Part shown: in pieces, positions 33,403 through 43,120 of the stretch | Position numbering within the stretch: position 1 is the first letter of the stretch | Layout of the letters: every line of letters starts with the position of its first letter | Source: Cyanobacteria bacterium UBA2566 | GTDB lineage: Bacteria; Cyanobacteriota; Cyanobacteriia; Cyanobacteriales; Desertifilaceae | Assembly: GCA_002340255.1 (NCBI GenBank) | Contig: DDLS01000175.1 | Span: forward strand, 62,001-126,000 | DNA: 64,000 nucleotides | Reading direction: 5' to 3' | Program-made: the position numbers and the translations under genes | The notes under the pieces: model-generated | The model's database searches: none | Told to the model about the DNA's origin: nothing | The model's input: the letters and a program-made list of their open reading frames with translations, nothing else

Positions 33403-36075
33403 TTAGACCGGTTCAAAGCTAGGAATCACAATCTCCTTACTTTGCTTCGTCAACTGGTTATAAAGTTTCTCCGTATTCGGGAAGTTAGCCGCAGGAAGCG
33501 TATTGTACCGACAATAAGGAACCACATCTTCACCAAAGGCTTGTAGATATTCCATACTATTAACCATTGCCCCAATAAAGGCACGAATACCCTCACTAGA
33601 CAAAATCTGGTTATACTTACGAATCTCCGCTTGATCTAAAGGCGCACGACCCAAGAAATGTTTGGTTCCCAGCTCAATCACCTTCGTATTCGGGAAAGGC
33701 GTATAGAACTCCTTGATATACAGATCGGAACAACCTAACCCTTCAATAAACTCCTTGACCGTGATCTCACCATTACCCAAACGACTCTCTAAACTAGAGA
33801 ACTCATTGCTGACCACAAACGGTGCTACATCGCGCTCAAAGACTTGACGATAAGCTGCACCAATCAAGATCTTCACGGCTGGAACATCCGTCAAATTGGT
33901 CAACTTAAAGACCTTACGTTGTTCCCGTTGCTTGCGAACCCCTTGAGTAATCCGCTCTTGTACCTCGATTTCACCCCGTGGTGAAGTGACCGCGCCTAGC
34001 TCAATAAAGCGTGGAGTCTCTTCTGGTTTAACCAGTTGACCCATATCTTCACGCAGAGTACCTACCCGCATCGAGCGTAAAGACAACCCTGCTGGAGTCA
34101 AATACCGCTCATAAGGAACGGTATCTTCTCCGAAGGACTCAGCATACTCAACGGAATCAATAATTGCATCTACCAGAGCATAAAAACCCTTCTTAGAACA
34201 CAAATCAAAATACTGATTCATTTCCGGACGGCCATAGGTCGGACGACCCAACAACCGACGGTGGATATACTCAATCGCCTTCACCACATACAGAGAACTC
34301 CAGTACAGATTGCGGAAAACATCTGACTTAGCCAGCGCTTTGATAAATTCCCGAACTGTAATTTCTCCATTTTCCAGGCGAGTCTCCATCGCCTTCAGCC
34401 GTTGACCGTCATAAACATCCCGGCCAAAGACCTGTAAATAACAGGCGCGAATTACCGCTTGGGTGGAAGTTTCCGAGAACTTGATATTAGTTCCCGCTTT
34501 TTTACTCACCGTTGCCGGGACTTGATCCAACTTAAAGACCTTCGCCCCTAAACTACCGGGTGCTTTACCCCGTGCTCCTGGAGCTGAAATCTGGCTATCA
34601 ATCCCTGCGCCTCGATGAATCAACAAGCGGCGCGTATCCTTACCAAAGGGTGCAGGACTATTACTGGGATTGCGGGTTTCTTTCGGGAAAATTGCTCCAA
34701 ACTGAATTTCCAGAGGATCATTCCCGGAACCATACACATGCTGATCCGGTAAGGGACCGTTGTAGGCCGCAAAGGTGGTAATAAATTGGGGTACTTTGCG
34801 GAAGGGGGCACTGTATTTAAACAGATCCTGTTGGGGCCCCCAGTTGCGGCACTCTTGGGCTTCTTGTCCTAAACCGCGCAAGTAAGGAACTGTCTCTTCT
34901 GCGAAGTAATCGGCGTATTCTTGGGAATCGACTAAAGCACCCACTAAAGCGGGGAGTCCCCCATCAGAAACAATGGAGAAATACTTTTGGAACTCTTCGC
35001 GACTCGACAGACCTCGACCGAGAATATGACGGAAGGCTAGTTCTACAACCCGACTATTGACAAACGGTTCATAGAACTGCTGGCGATAGAGGGGACTCAG
35101 ACATAAACGACGTATAAACTCCTTCATGGAGATATCGCCATTTTTCACCTGAGATTCTAGATAAGAAATGGATTGGGAATAGGCACGAGTAATATCTCGT
35201 TCAAAGATTTGCCGATAGGCTGCCTTGACCACTTCCTGTTTTTCGGAAGAGGACAATCCGGGCTTCATGACAAATTTTTGCCGACTCTCAGACGCATTGA
35301 AATAGATTTGAGGGAGTGTGAGTCCTTGTTGATCTAAGGTCTGGCGTTGACGGATTTTGTTTGACGGTGTGGAAGCTTTGAATTCTGAGATCACTACGTC
35401 AAAGTATTGTCCAACGATATCACTGGCTTCTGCGTCATTTTTAACATATGCTAAAGCGCCAGCTCGCATTTCCTGTAGGGCTACGAGGGTTGCAGCCGTA
35501 GAACAAGCGCCTTCAATAATTTCTCTGAGTCCTCGGACATTGACGGAGAGAATATTGGGGTCTCCAGCAACGATCGCATAAGTGATATAACGCAGGAACC
35601 AACTTAAATCCCGTAGGGATTTGGTCATATTTGCCGGCCCATAACGGGAAACGTTAATGGGACGGAATCCTGGAGGGACGGGGCCGGCACTGGCACCGCT
35701 AAATAAAGACCCGAATCCAGAAAAGAGTCCACCACCGGACTTGCTTTCTATAAAGGTTTCTGTGCCTTGCGTGCGTTGACCTGCTCCAACGAGCATGGGT
35801 TCGGGATCGGCAGGCTTTTCCAGGAAAGCCATGGGAGATCCACCGGTAAAGATCCGATTGGCTGCTCGTGAAACAATCAGTTCAGAATTTTTGGTGAGGA
35901 CTTCGGCGATCGCCAACCGTTTGAGACCCGACTCGAAATAGGTTGAAAGTTCACCGAGTTCAGTCCGTCCTAAGAAACGGTCTTGCTGTTCAGCAACAGA
36001 AATTGTTGAAACAGCTACCGTTTGATACAGTTGCGGACGAGCAACGGAGCTTCCACCACTTGCCTTGATAGTCAT
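33403..36075 (-). CDS. apcE: Phycobilisome core-membrane linker LCM
   Basis: The 890-residue protein anchors the phycobilisome to the membrane and is a terminal energy emitter. Residues 1-230 are the phycobiliprotein-like domain, interrupted by the loop at ~78-150; C191 in EGACSTAATL is the chromophore cysteine. Three linker (REP) domains follow, at about 250-400, 505-650 and 735-850, marked by QIFERDITRAYS, LQVFGRDVYDG and RQVFERDVAPF. Three repeats imply a tricylindrical core. The gene heads the apcE-apcA-apcB-apcC cluster and is divergent from a methyltransferase. Confidence 0.97.
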   Translation of the reverse strand: MTIKASGGSSVARPQLYQTVAVSTISVAEQQDRFLGRTELGELSTYFESGLKRLAIAEVLTKNSELIVSRAANRIFTGGSPMAFLEKPADPEPMLVGAGQRTQGTETFIESKSGGGLFSGFGSLFSGASAGPVPPGFRPINVSRYGPANMTKSLRDLSWFLRYITYAIVAGDPNILSVNVRGLREIIEGACSTAATLVALQEMRAGALAYVKNDAEASDIVGQYFDVVISEFKASTPSNKIRQRQTLDQQGLTLPQIYFNASESRQKFVMKPGLSSSEKQEVVKAAYRQIFERDITRAYSQSISYLESQVKNGDISMKEFIRRLCLSPLYRQQFYEPFVNSRVVELAFRHILGRGLSSREEFQKYFSIVSDGGLPALVGALVDSQEYADYFAEETVPYLRGLGQEAQECRNWGPQQDLFKYSAPFRKVPQFITTFAAYNGPLPDQHVYGSGNDPLEIQFGAIFPKETRNPSNSPAPFGKDTRRLLIHRGAGIDSQISAPGARGKAPGSLGAKVFKLDQVPATVSKKAGTNIKFSETSTQAVIRACYLQVFGRDVYDGQRLKAMETRLENGEITVREFIKALAKSDVFRNLYWSSLYVVKAIEYIHRRLLGRPTYGRPEMNQYFDLCSKKGFYALVDAIIDSVEYAESFGEDTVPYERYLTPAGLSLRSMRVGTLREDMGQLVKPEETPRFIELGAVTSPRGEIEVQERITQGVRKQREQRKVFKLTNLTDVPAVKILIGAAYRQVFERDVAPFVVSNEFSSLESRLGNGEITVKEFIEGLGCSDLYIKEFYTPFPNTKVIELGTKHFLGRAPLDQAEIRKYNQILSSEGIRAFIGAMVNSMEYLQAFGEDVVPYCRYNTLPAANFPNTEKLYNQLTKQSKEIVIPSFEPV

Positions 36076-36455
36076 GCGCTCTTCTTCGCTCCCTTTGGAT
36101 GTTTACAGCAATTGCATTAATGCGTTAAACAGCTTTTGGCTATCCATGGCCAGTCCATTGGACTGATCCTTGAATAGCTATTGGTGTTTGATCTTAAGAG
36201 TAGTCTGGGTTGACTCCCCTTGTTTATTAAAAAGCGTAACGATTCTACATCATAGGCGATCCCAGTCCCCTGACTGAGAAAAAAGATAAGTTTTGTTACG
36301 TTATCAACAATTTCTAACAGCTCTAGGAGTCATCGAATCCTCTCTTCCCCCGCTCTAGCCGCTCTTATCCTACTCCTGATGGGCAAAATTTCTCATTATC
36401 CCTGTGGCCCAAATATTGGATAATCAGATCTGGCAGAAATCATACGCTCCTCACT
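36076..36455. promoter_or_regulatory. Divergent intergenic region apcE / methyltransferase
   Basis: A 380-bp gap without a convincing gene, between two divergent starts. It must hold both promoters. No operator or RNA motif stands out. Confidence 0.4.
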
Positions 36456-37664
36456 ATGTCCGAAGCTCAAGCTATTAGTAACGCCGTCGCGAAACTGTAC
36501 GATACCTATCCCTTTCCTCCAGAACCCTTCCTTGATGAACCTCCTCCGGGATACAACTGGCGCTGGAATTGGCTGACGGCTTACCAGTTTTGTACGGGAC
36601 GTAAACCTCCTCGTCAAGATATCCGTATTCTGGATGCTGGATGTGGCACGGGTGTGGGTACAGAATATTTGGTTCATCTGAATCCCCAAGCCTCTGTAGT
36701 GGGCATTGACTTGAGTGCTGGAGCGATCGCTGTGGCTCAGGAGCGTTGCCAGCGATCAGGGGCTGACCGAGTGGACTTTCATCACCTCAGTTTGTACGAT
36801 GTGGCCCAACTACCGGGACAGTTTCAGCTCATCAACTGTGTGGGAGTCTTACACCACTTGCCCGATCCCATTCGTGGCATTCAATCCCTAGCTTGTAAGT
36901 TAGCGCCTGGGGGAATTCTCCATATTTTTGTTTACGCCCACTTGGGACGATTTGAAATTCAACTGATGCAACAGGCGATCGCTCTGCTGCAAGGAGAACA
37001 TCGTGGAGATTACCAGGATGGCGTAAAAATTGGACGCGATCTGTTTTCCGTATTACCGGAAGATAACCGCATCGTGCGGGAAGACAAACGGCGCTGGGCC
37101 TTGGAAAATCATCAAGATGAATGTTTTGCCGATATGTACGTTCATCCCCAAGAAATTGATTACACCATTGAGACTCTGTTTGAATTGATCGATGCTTCCG
37201 GATTAGCCTTTGTGGGCTTTTCCAATCCCCAGTATTGGACCATTGAACGCCTGCTTGGGCAAGCCCCAGACCTGATGAAACGAGTAGAGAGCCTAAGCGA
37301 ACGCCAACGCTATCACTTGATTGAACTGCTTGACCCAGAACTGACCCACTACGAATTCTTCCTTGCTCGTCCTCCCCTGGATCGCACCGACTGGTCGGAC
37401 GATCGAAGTCTGGCCGCAGCGATTGCTGAACCCAATCCCTGTCTCCATGGATGGCCCTCCCGAAGCCTTCTCAATCAGGACTATAAACCCGTTACCCTAT
37501 CCGAGGAACAATTCCAACTGCTTCAAGCCTGTAATGGTCAACAAACCATTGCACAGATTCTGAGCGAAACCCAACACAACCTAGAACAGATGCGATTTCT
37601 CCTAGAGCAAAACTTGATTCTTTTAACGCCCCCAATCTCGGAAGATAACCCCACAAATCTTTGA
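36456..37664 (+). CDS. Class I SAM-dependent methyltransferase
   Basis: A 402-residue protein. The SAM-binding motif ILDAGCGTGVG (58-68) is followed by the acidic GIDLSAGAI at the end of strand 2 and VLHHLPDP near 130. The C-terminal ~80 residues (after about 320) form an extra region with LSEEQFQLLQACNGQQTI, quoted as LSEEQFQLLQ, which resembles a small winged-helix-like tail found on some cyanobacterial methyltransferases. The N-terminal YPFPPEPF segment is typical of that group. The substrate is unknown. It precedes the ATP synthase operon by 250 bp, with no evident functional link. Confidence 0.85.
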   Translation: MSEAQAISNAVAKLYDTYPFPPEPFLDEPPPGYNWRWNWLTAYQFCTGRKPPRQDIRILDAGCGTGVGTEYLVHLNPQASVVGIDLSAGAIAVAQERCQRSGADRVDFHHLSLYDVAQLPGQFQLINCVGVLHHLPDPIRGIQSLACKLAPGGILHIFVYAHLGRFEIQLMQQAIALLQGEHRGDYQDGVKIGRDLFSVLPEDNRIVREDKRRWALENHQDECFADMYVHPQEIDYTIETLFELIDASGLAFVGFSNPQYWTIERLLGQAPDLMKRVESLSERQRYHLIELLDPELTHYEFFLARPPLDRTDWSDDRSLAAAIAEPNPCLHGWPSRSLLNQDYKPVTLSEEQFQLLQACNGQQTIAQILSETQHNLEQMRFLLEQNLILLTPPISEDNPTNL

Positions 37665-37914
37665 GGATAATTCCCTATTTCCTGATGCCCTCAAAGGATT
37701 AACACTTTCTTCAGAAACTGATCCCTCTCCGTGATATGATTTCCAGGGAGTCTACGAACAGACCTCTCAGGGTCACCTGAAAGAACGTTTGGCTAGATCC
37801 TCTGTGGCTCTCCTGACGGAGAAAACTCCACAGAATCCTTTTCCCGCAAAGGAATATCCCTTTTTACGCGGTGATGGAAAAACGCAGACCAACAACTCAG
37901 GTTAACCAGTCGAA

Positions 37915-38349
37915 GTGAACACCTCCGACGAATCTCCGAAAACGGAAACGCTAACAGCAGAAGACCTGCCCCAAACCCCTCTCCCCAGTGCCTCACCGGG
38001 CGCAATGGAAGAGTATTATCAACTACAAACTCAATTGTATGGTTGGACATTGGGAATGACAGGAGTTGCCTTCGTGTCTGTCTGGTTCTTTTATTCCCTG
38101 GGAACCGCCCTCAGTTATCTGATCGGCTCCTGTGCGGGGATAGTTTACCTCAGACTGTTGGCTAAAAACGTAGAAGGACTCGGACGAGCAAAGCAACGTC
38201 TTGGCAATACCGGTTTAGCCATTTTCATTGGCGTGATGATTGTCGCCTTCCAATGGAAACAGCTAGAAATCGTGCCCATTTTTTTGGGATTTTTAACCTA
38301 CAAAGCTGCGATCATCGCTTATGTTCTCAGGACCACCTTAACTCCATAA
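37915..38349 (+). CDS. atp1: ATP synthase subunit I
   Basis: A 144-residue membrane protein that begins with GTG. Four hydrophobic segments follow a charged N terminus: MTGVAFVSVWFFYSL, YLIGSCAGIVYL, LAIFIGVMIVAF and the last around IFLGFLTYKAAIIAYVL. It is the first gene of the cyanobacterial atp operon, where it is thought to help assemble the c-ring. atpB follows 92 bp downstream. Confidence 0.85.
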   Translation: MNTSDESPKTETLTAEDLPQTPLPSASPGAMEEYYQLQTQLYGWTLGMTGVAFVSVWFFYSLGTALSYLIGSCAGIVYLRLLAKNVEGLGRAKQRLGNTGLAIFIGVMIVAFQWKQLEIVPIFLGFLTYKAAIIAYVLRTTLTP

Positions 38350-38441
38350 TCAGCGAGCGATCGCCCCATGGATGATCGGTAAAATCCTGTAAAAAGGCAA
38401 GCCACTTCGATCAGTACCCTAACTCTGAACCCTCTTTAATA

Positions 38442-39203
38442 ATGGATATGCTTAACTTCCTGGACGCTTATCATAGCCTCCCGTTCGCCGAGCTTGAAGT
38501 CGGTAAGCATCTCTATTGGGAAATCGGTAATCTCAAAATTCATGGGCAAGTCATGATCACCTCCTGGTTTGTGATTGGATTGCTTGTGATTGCCTCAGTC
38601 GCCGCCACTCGAAACATCCAAAGAGTACCCAGCGGAATGCAAAACTTCATGGAGTACGCTTTGGAATTTATTCGAGACCTGGCCAAAAATGCCATGGGTG
38701 AAAAAGAATATCGACCCTGGGTTCCCTTCGTCGGTACTTTATTTTTGTTCATCTTTGTGTCAAATTGGTCAGGGGCCTTAGTTCCCTGGAAAATCATCCA
38801 TTTGCCAGAAGGTGAACTAGCTGCGCCAACCAGCGATATCAATACCACGGTCGCCCTAGCTCTTTTGACCTCCCTAGCGTATTTTTACGCCGGTCTCAAA
38901 AAGCTGGGCTTAGGATACTTTGCTCACTACGTTGAGCCAGTGCCCTTCATGCTCCCCTTCAAGGTAATTGAAGACTTCACTAAGCCTCTATCCCTGAGCT
39001 TCCGTCTATTTGGTAACATTCTGGCTGATGAACTGGTGGTTGGGGTGTTAGTCTTACTGGTTCCCTTGTTTATTCCCTTACCTGTGATGGCATTGGGAAT
39101 ATTCTTAAGTGCCATTCAAGCCCTCATCTTTGCTACCTTGGCAGCCACCTACATTGGGGAAGCTCTAGAAGATCCCCATCATGGCGAAGAAGAACATAGC
39201 TAG
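38442..39203 (+). CDS. atpB: F0F1 ATP synthase subunit a
   Basis: The 253-residue proton-channel subunit. The essential arginine lies in LSLSFRLFGNILADE, and FIPLPVMALGIFLSAIQALIF (core PVMALGIFLSAIQAL) is the last helix pair. About five membrane helices are present. It forms the proton half-channels against the c-ring. The protein is also called AtpI in cyanobacterial and plastid nomenclature. The gene lies between atp1 and the c-subunit gene. Confidence 0.97.
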   Translation: MDMLNFLDAYHSLPFAELEVGKHLYWEIGNLKIHGQVMITSWFVIGLLVIASVAATRNIQRVPSGMQNFMEYALEFIRDLAKNAMGEKEYRPWVPFVGTLFLFIFVSNWSGALVPWKIIHLPEGELAAPTSDINTTVALALLTSLAYFYAGLKKLGLGYFAHYVEPVPFMLPFKVIEDFTKPLSLSFRLFGNILADELVVGVLVLLVPLFIPLPVMALGIFLSAIQALIFATLAATYIGEALEDPHHGEEEHS

Positions 39204-39331
39204 CCGTCAAGGGACAAGGCTCATCCCCATCCCAACAGAGAGAGAAGCTCACTCTGCCGATCTTCGGTCTCAAGCCGAAAGAAAAAATCCTATCAAGTGT
39301 ACTCAATTTAAAAAAGGAGATTGAACCCATC

Positions 39332-39577
39332 ATGGATTCACTAATTGCTGCTGCTTCCGTTATTGCTGCTGCCCTTGCTGTTGGTTTAGCTGCTATCGGT
39401 CCTGGAATTGGACAAGGAAACGCTGCTGGTCAAGCCGTAGAAGGTATTGCCCGTCAACCCGAAGCTGAAGGAAAAATCCGAGGCACTCTCCTGCTGAGTT
39501 TGGCATTCATGGAAGCGCTAACCATCTACGGTCTGGTTGTTGCCCTCGTACTCTTGTTTGCTAACCCCTTCTCGTAA
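39332..39577 (+). CDS. atpE: F0F1 ATP synthase subunit c
   Basis: The 81-residue hairpin proteolipid. Helix 1 has GLAAIGPGIGQGNAAGQA, the polar loop is ARQPEAEGK, and helix 2 carries the proton-binding E61 in LAFMEALTIYG. A good ribosome site (AAAGGAG) lies about 9 bases before the start, as expected for the most abundant subunit. It is followed by two hairpins before the b' gene. Confidence 0.97.
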   Translation: MDSLIAAASVIAAALAVGLAAIGPGIGQGNAAGQAVEGIARQPEAEGKIRGTLLLSLAFMEALTIYGLVVALVLLFANPFS

Positions 39578-39596
39578 GCGATCGCGCTGACGAACA

Positions 39597-39702
39597 GTAG
39601 AGATAGGAACGCTTTCTATCTCTACCCTAATCTAACGAAAGCCAATCGCCGAGATTGTCAGTTCCGTTACAGATTAGGCCAAACTCCCTAGAAACGCTAG
39701 GG
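39597..39702 (+). promoter_or_regulatory. Two RNA hairpins between atpE and atpF'
   Basis: GTAGAGATAG ... CTATCTCTAC (39597-39625) pairs over at least 10 bp with a short loop. CCCTAG-AAACG-CTAGGG (39686-39702) is a second stem. Neither has a T-run, so they look like processing or stabilising structures. They sit just after the gene for the subunit needed in many copies. Confidence 0.55.
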
Positions 39703-39778
39703 AAACCCTGCTCTGTTAACCAAGAACAGGATAAGTGTAAAACCAGAGCAAATCGTTAAAAACTGGGGACGATCGCCA

Positions 39779-40258
39779 ATGATCGATGGGACAATACTTC
39801 TTGCAGTAGAAGCAGCGGCTGAGGAAGCAGGAGGTCTTTTTGACCTAGATGCCACTTTACCTGTAATGGCTATCCAATTCCTTATCTTAGCAGCTCTACT
39901 GAATCAGATTTTTTATAAGCCTCTCGGCAGTGCTATAGATGAACGGAGCGACTATATCCGTTCTAATTTAACCGAAGCTCGCGAACGTTTAGCCAAAGCT
40001 GAACAGCTCGCGAATCAGTACGAAGAAGAACTCGCAGGCGCTCGTAAACAATCACAAGCTGTGATTGCTCAAGCTCAAGCTGAAGCCGATAAAATTGCAG
40101 CTCAGAACATGGCTCAGGCCCAGCAAGAAGCTCAAGCCAAACGCGAACAAGCCCAGCAAGAAATCGATCGACAAAAACAGGAAACCCTAGGCGTTTTAGA
40201 AGGACAGGTAGACCAACTCAGTCGCCAAATCCTCGATAAGCTGCTCAAAACCTGTTAA
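39779..40258 (+). CDS. atpF': F0F1 ATP synthase subunit b'
   Basis: A 159-residue stalk subunit. One membrane helix (LPVMAIQFLILAALLN) sits after an acidic N terminus (EEAGGLFDLDATLP) that is typical of b'. A long coiled coil rich in A, Q, E and K follows. Cyanobacteria and plastids have this diverged second copy of b (also called atpG), which forms a b/b' heterodimer. The gene lies between atpE and atpF. Confidence 0.93.
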   Translation: MIDGTILLAVEAAAEEAGGLFDLDATLPVMAIQFLILAALLNQIFYKPLGSAIDERSDYIRSNLTEARERLAKAEQLANQYEEELAGARKQSQAVIAQAQAEADKIAAQNMAQAQQEAQAKREQAQQEIDRQKQETLGVLEGQVDQLSRQILDKLLKTC

Positions 40259-40363
40259 GGATCTTGCTGCTTAACCTTCGATACCCACATAACATTTCGG
40301 ACTTCGTTTGTGTCCCAATCCTGGGTCGAAAACGAGGAAAACCTGTAGAAAAACTGCGCTCAA

Positions 40364-40906
40364 ATGGACTTTCCTAGCATGGGTAATTTGTGGTTGCTGG
40401 CAACAGAAGCAACAAAAGGTGGATTCGGACTCAATTTTGATGTACTTGAGACGAACCTCATTAACCTCGGTATTATTATCGGAGTGCTGGTGTACTTCGG
40501 TCGCTCGGCAGTGGGTAAAACCTTAGCCGACCGGCGCGAAGCCATTGAAAACGCCATTAAAGATGCCGAAGAGCGACAACAAAAAGCGGCATCTGCGCTC
40601 AAAGAACAAGAACAAAATCTCGCTCAGGCTCAAGCTCAAGCGGAAAAAATCCGTCAACAGGCGGGTGAACGAGCCGCATCGGTAAAAGCCACCATCTTGG
40701 CTAAATCGGATGAAGACATCCAAAGATTACAAGAAACAGCCGCCCAAGATCTAGACGCTGAACAAAGTCGAGTGATTGCTGAACTTAGGAAACGGGTGGT
40801 AGCTTTAGCGATGCAACGGGTGGAATCCCAAATTAGAGATGAATTAAATGACGATCTTCAGCATCAACTGATCGATCGCAGCATTGCTAGGGTAGGAGGA
40901 AACTAA
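40364..40906 (+). CDS. atpF: F0F1 ATP synthase subunit b
   Basis: 180 residues. The membrane helix is at about 28-47 (LINLGIIIGVLVYFG) and a long charged coiled coil forms the peripheral stalk (ERQQKAASALKEQEQ, AELRKRVVALAMQRVE). It connects F0 to the delta subunit. The last base of its stop codon is the first base of the atpH start (TAATG), so the two are translationally coupled. Confidence 0.95.
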   Translation: MDFPSMGNLWLLATEATKGGFGLNFDVLETNLINLGIIIGVLVYFGRSAVGKTLADRREAIENAIKDAEERQQKAASALKEQEQNLAQAQAQAEKIRQQAGERAASVKATILAKSDEDIQRLQETAAQDLDAEQSRVIAELRKRVVALAMQRVESQIRDELNDDLQHQLIDRSIARVGGN

Positions 40907-41454
40907 TGGCAAATAGTTCCATGATAGGTTCAATTGTAGAACCTTATGCCCAAGCGCTAATGTCCATCGCCCAAAATCATGACCTGACCGATAAGTTTGG
41001 TGATGATGTGCGTCTGATCTTAGAAATGTGGGAGAGCAGCGAACAGCTCCGCTCGTTTTTAGGTAATCCCTTAGTGAACCCCGATGCAAAAAAAGGGGTT
41101 CTCAGACAAATTACAGAAGAGGGAACGGATGCTTATGTTCAACGGTTCCTCTTCCTGCTGGTCGATCGCGGACGCATCCAATTTTTAGATGGCGTTTGCC
41201 AAACCTACCTGGCCCTATTGCGGAAACTGAATCAAACCGTGTTGGCCCAGGTGACCTCAGCCGTAGAACTGAGGGAAGAAGAACGCACAGCGATCGCCGA
41301 GCGCACTCAAGCGATGACCAACGCTAGGCATGTAGAAATCGAAACTCGCATCGATCCAGACCTGATTGGTGGCGTAATCATCCAAGTGGGATCTCAAGTG
41401 ATTGATGCCAGTCTGCGAGGCCAACTGCGGCGCATTGGTTTAGCTCTGGCCTAG
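40906..41454 (+). CDS. atpH: F0F1 ATP synthase subunit delta
   Basis: 182 residues of the OSCP/delta family: EPYAQALMSIAQNHDL at the N terminus, FLFLLVDRGRIQFLD in the middle, and the C-terminal DPDLIGGVIIQVGSQVIDAS signature (quoted here in full at 20 residues). It links the peripheral stalk to the top of F1. The start overlaps the atpF stop by one base. The protein is also named AtpD in cyanobacteria. Confidence 0.95.
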   Translation: MANSSMIGSIVEPYAQALMSIAQNHDLTDKFGDDVRLILEMWESSEQLRSFLGNPLVNPDAKKGVLRQITEEGTDAYVQRFLFLLVDRGRIQFLDGVCQTYLALLRKLNQTVLAQVTSAVELREEERTAIAERTQAMTNARHVEIETRIDPDLIGGVIIQVGSQVIDASLRGQLRRIGLALA

Positions 41455-41538
41455 GGTCTCCTCCCTGGAGACTTGAGCGTCCTAAAGCTCAAAATCTGAA
41501 GTACACACAGCACCTCTTATATCCCAAAATAGACGCAT

Positions 41539-43056
41539 ATGGTAGCTATCAGACCAGACGAAATTAGCAGTATTATCCAACAACAAATTGAACAGTACGA
41601 CCAAGATGTAAAAGTCTCTGAAGTCGGTACAGTTCTTCAAGTTGGTGATGGTATTGCGCGGATTTATGGCTTAGACAACGCCATGGCCGCAGAACTTGTA
41701 GAATTTGAAGACGGAACCGTTGGTATTGTCCTCAACCTGGAAGAGGACAATGTGGGGGCGGTATTGATGGGTGATGGAACCAATATCCAAGAAGGTAGCT
41801 CCGTTCGCGCTACCGGCCGGATTGCCCAAGTCCCCGTTGGTGATGCCATGATTGGCCGGGTGGTCAATCCCCTGGGTGAAGCGATCGATGGGAAAGGCGA
41901 CATCAATACTAGCGAAAGTCGGTTGATTGAATCTCCTGCTCCTGGAATTATTGCCCGTCAATCGGTTTGCGAACCCCTGCAAACGGGAATTACGGCAATT
42001 GATGCCATGATTCCCGTCGGTCGCGGCCAACGGGAGCTGATTATTGGCGATCGCCAAACCGGAAAAACCACCGTTGCTATTGATACGATTATCAATCAGA
42101 AGTCCGAGGATGTAGTTTGCGTTTATGTGGCGATCGGTCAAAAAGCTTCTACGGTAGCTCAAGTCGTTGCTACCCTGGAAGAAAAGGGAGCCATGGACTA
42201 CACCATCGTGGTTGCCGCTAACGCCAGTGACCCCGCCACCCTACAATATATTGCTCCCTATACTGGAGCAAGTATGGCGGAATACTTCATGTACAAAGGC
42301 AAACATACTCTCGTAATCTACGATGACTTGAGTAAGCAAGCCCAAGCCTACCGTCAAATGTCCCTGCTCTTGCGTCGTCCTCCCGGTCGTGAAGCCTATC
42401 CTGGAGATGTATTCTATCTCCACTCCCGTCTGCTCGAGCGGGCAGCTAAACTCAATAGCGAGCTGGGTAGCGGTAGTATGACGGCTCTACCGATTATCGA
42501 AACCCAAGCTGGGGATGTTTCGGCTTACATTCCCACCAATGTAATTTCGATTACCGATGGTCAAATCTTCTTATCGGCTGACCTATTCAATTCTGGCTTA
42601 CGCCCAGCGATTAACGCCGGTATCTCCGTATCCCGTGTGGGATCGGCAGCTCAAACCAAAGCCATGAAAAAAGTGGCTGGGAAACTGAAACTGGAATTAG
42701 CTCAGTATGATGACCTGCGAGCTTTTGCCCAGTTTGCGTCTGACTTAGATAAGGCAACCCAAGACCAATTGGCACGGGGACAGCGCCTGCAAGAGTTACT
42801 CAAACAGCCCCAAAATTCACCATTGAGTGTACCCGAACAGGTGGCTAGTGTATATGCAGGATTAAATGGATATCTTGATGATATTGCGGTAGAAAAAGTC
42901 GCAACGTTTGCCCAAGGATTGCGGGATTATTTGAAATCGAGCAAACCCAAGTTTGGCGAAGTGATTCAGAGTGAGAAGAAACTCACCGATGAAGCAGAAG
43001 GCTTGTTAAAAGAAGCGATCGCTGAATATAAGCAAACCTTCTTGGTGTCTGCCTAG
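41539..43056 (+). CDS. atpA: F0F1 ATP synthase subunit alpha
   Basis: 505 residues. The P-loop GDRQTGKT is at about 170-177, followed by VYVAIGQK, the conserved YDDLSKQA and the ATP synthase signature PAINAGISVSRVGS. Alpha subunits carry non-catalytic nucleotides and alternate with beta. As usual in cyanobacteria, atpD (beta) and epsilon are not in this operon. Confidence 0.98.
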   Translation: MVAIRPDEISSIIQQQIEQYDQDVKVSEVGTVLQVGDGIARIYGLDNAMAAELVEFEDGTVGIVLNLEEDNVGAVLMGDGTNIQEGSSVRATGRIAQVPVGDAMIGRVVNPLGEAIDGKGDINTSESRLIESPAPGIIARQSVCEPLQTGITAIDAMIPVGRGQRELIIGDRQTGKTTVAIDTIINQKSEDVVCVYVAIGQKASTVAQVVATLEEKGAMDYTIVVAANASDPATLQYIAPYTGASMAEYFMYKGKHTLVIYDDLSKQAQAYRQMSLLLRRPPGREAYPGDVFYLHSRLLERAAKLNSELGSGSMTALPIIETQAGDVSAYIPTNVISITDGQIFLSADLFNSGLRPAINAGISVSRVGSAAQTKAMKKVAGKLKLELAQYDDLRAFAQFASDLDKATQDQLARGQRLQELLKQPQNSPLSVPEQVASVYAGLNGYLDDIAVEKVATFAQGLRDYLKSSKPKFGEVIQSEKKLTDEAEGLLKEAIAEYKQTFLVSA

Positions 43057-43063
43057 TCTTCAG

Positions 43064-43092
43064 ATAGTGGATAGTCGATCCCTATCCACTAT
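43064..43092 (+). promoter_or_regulatory. Hairpin between atpA and atpG
   Basis: ATAGTGGATAG and CTATCCACTAT form an 11-bp perfect stem with a 7-base loop between the atpA stop and the atpG start. There is no T-run after it. It may be an mRNA processing or stability element, or a member of a short dispersed repeat family. Confidence 0.5.
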
Positions 43093-43120
43093 TCCCTGTC
43101 CCTATCTCCTTGTCTTTCCT

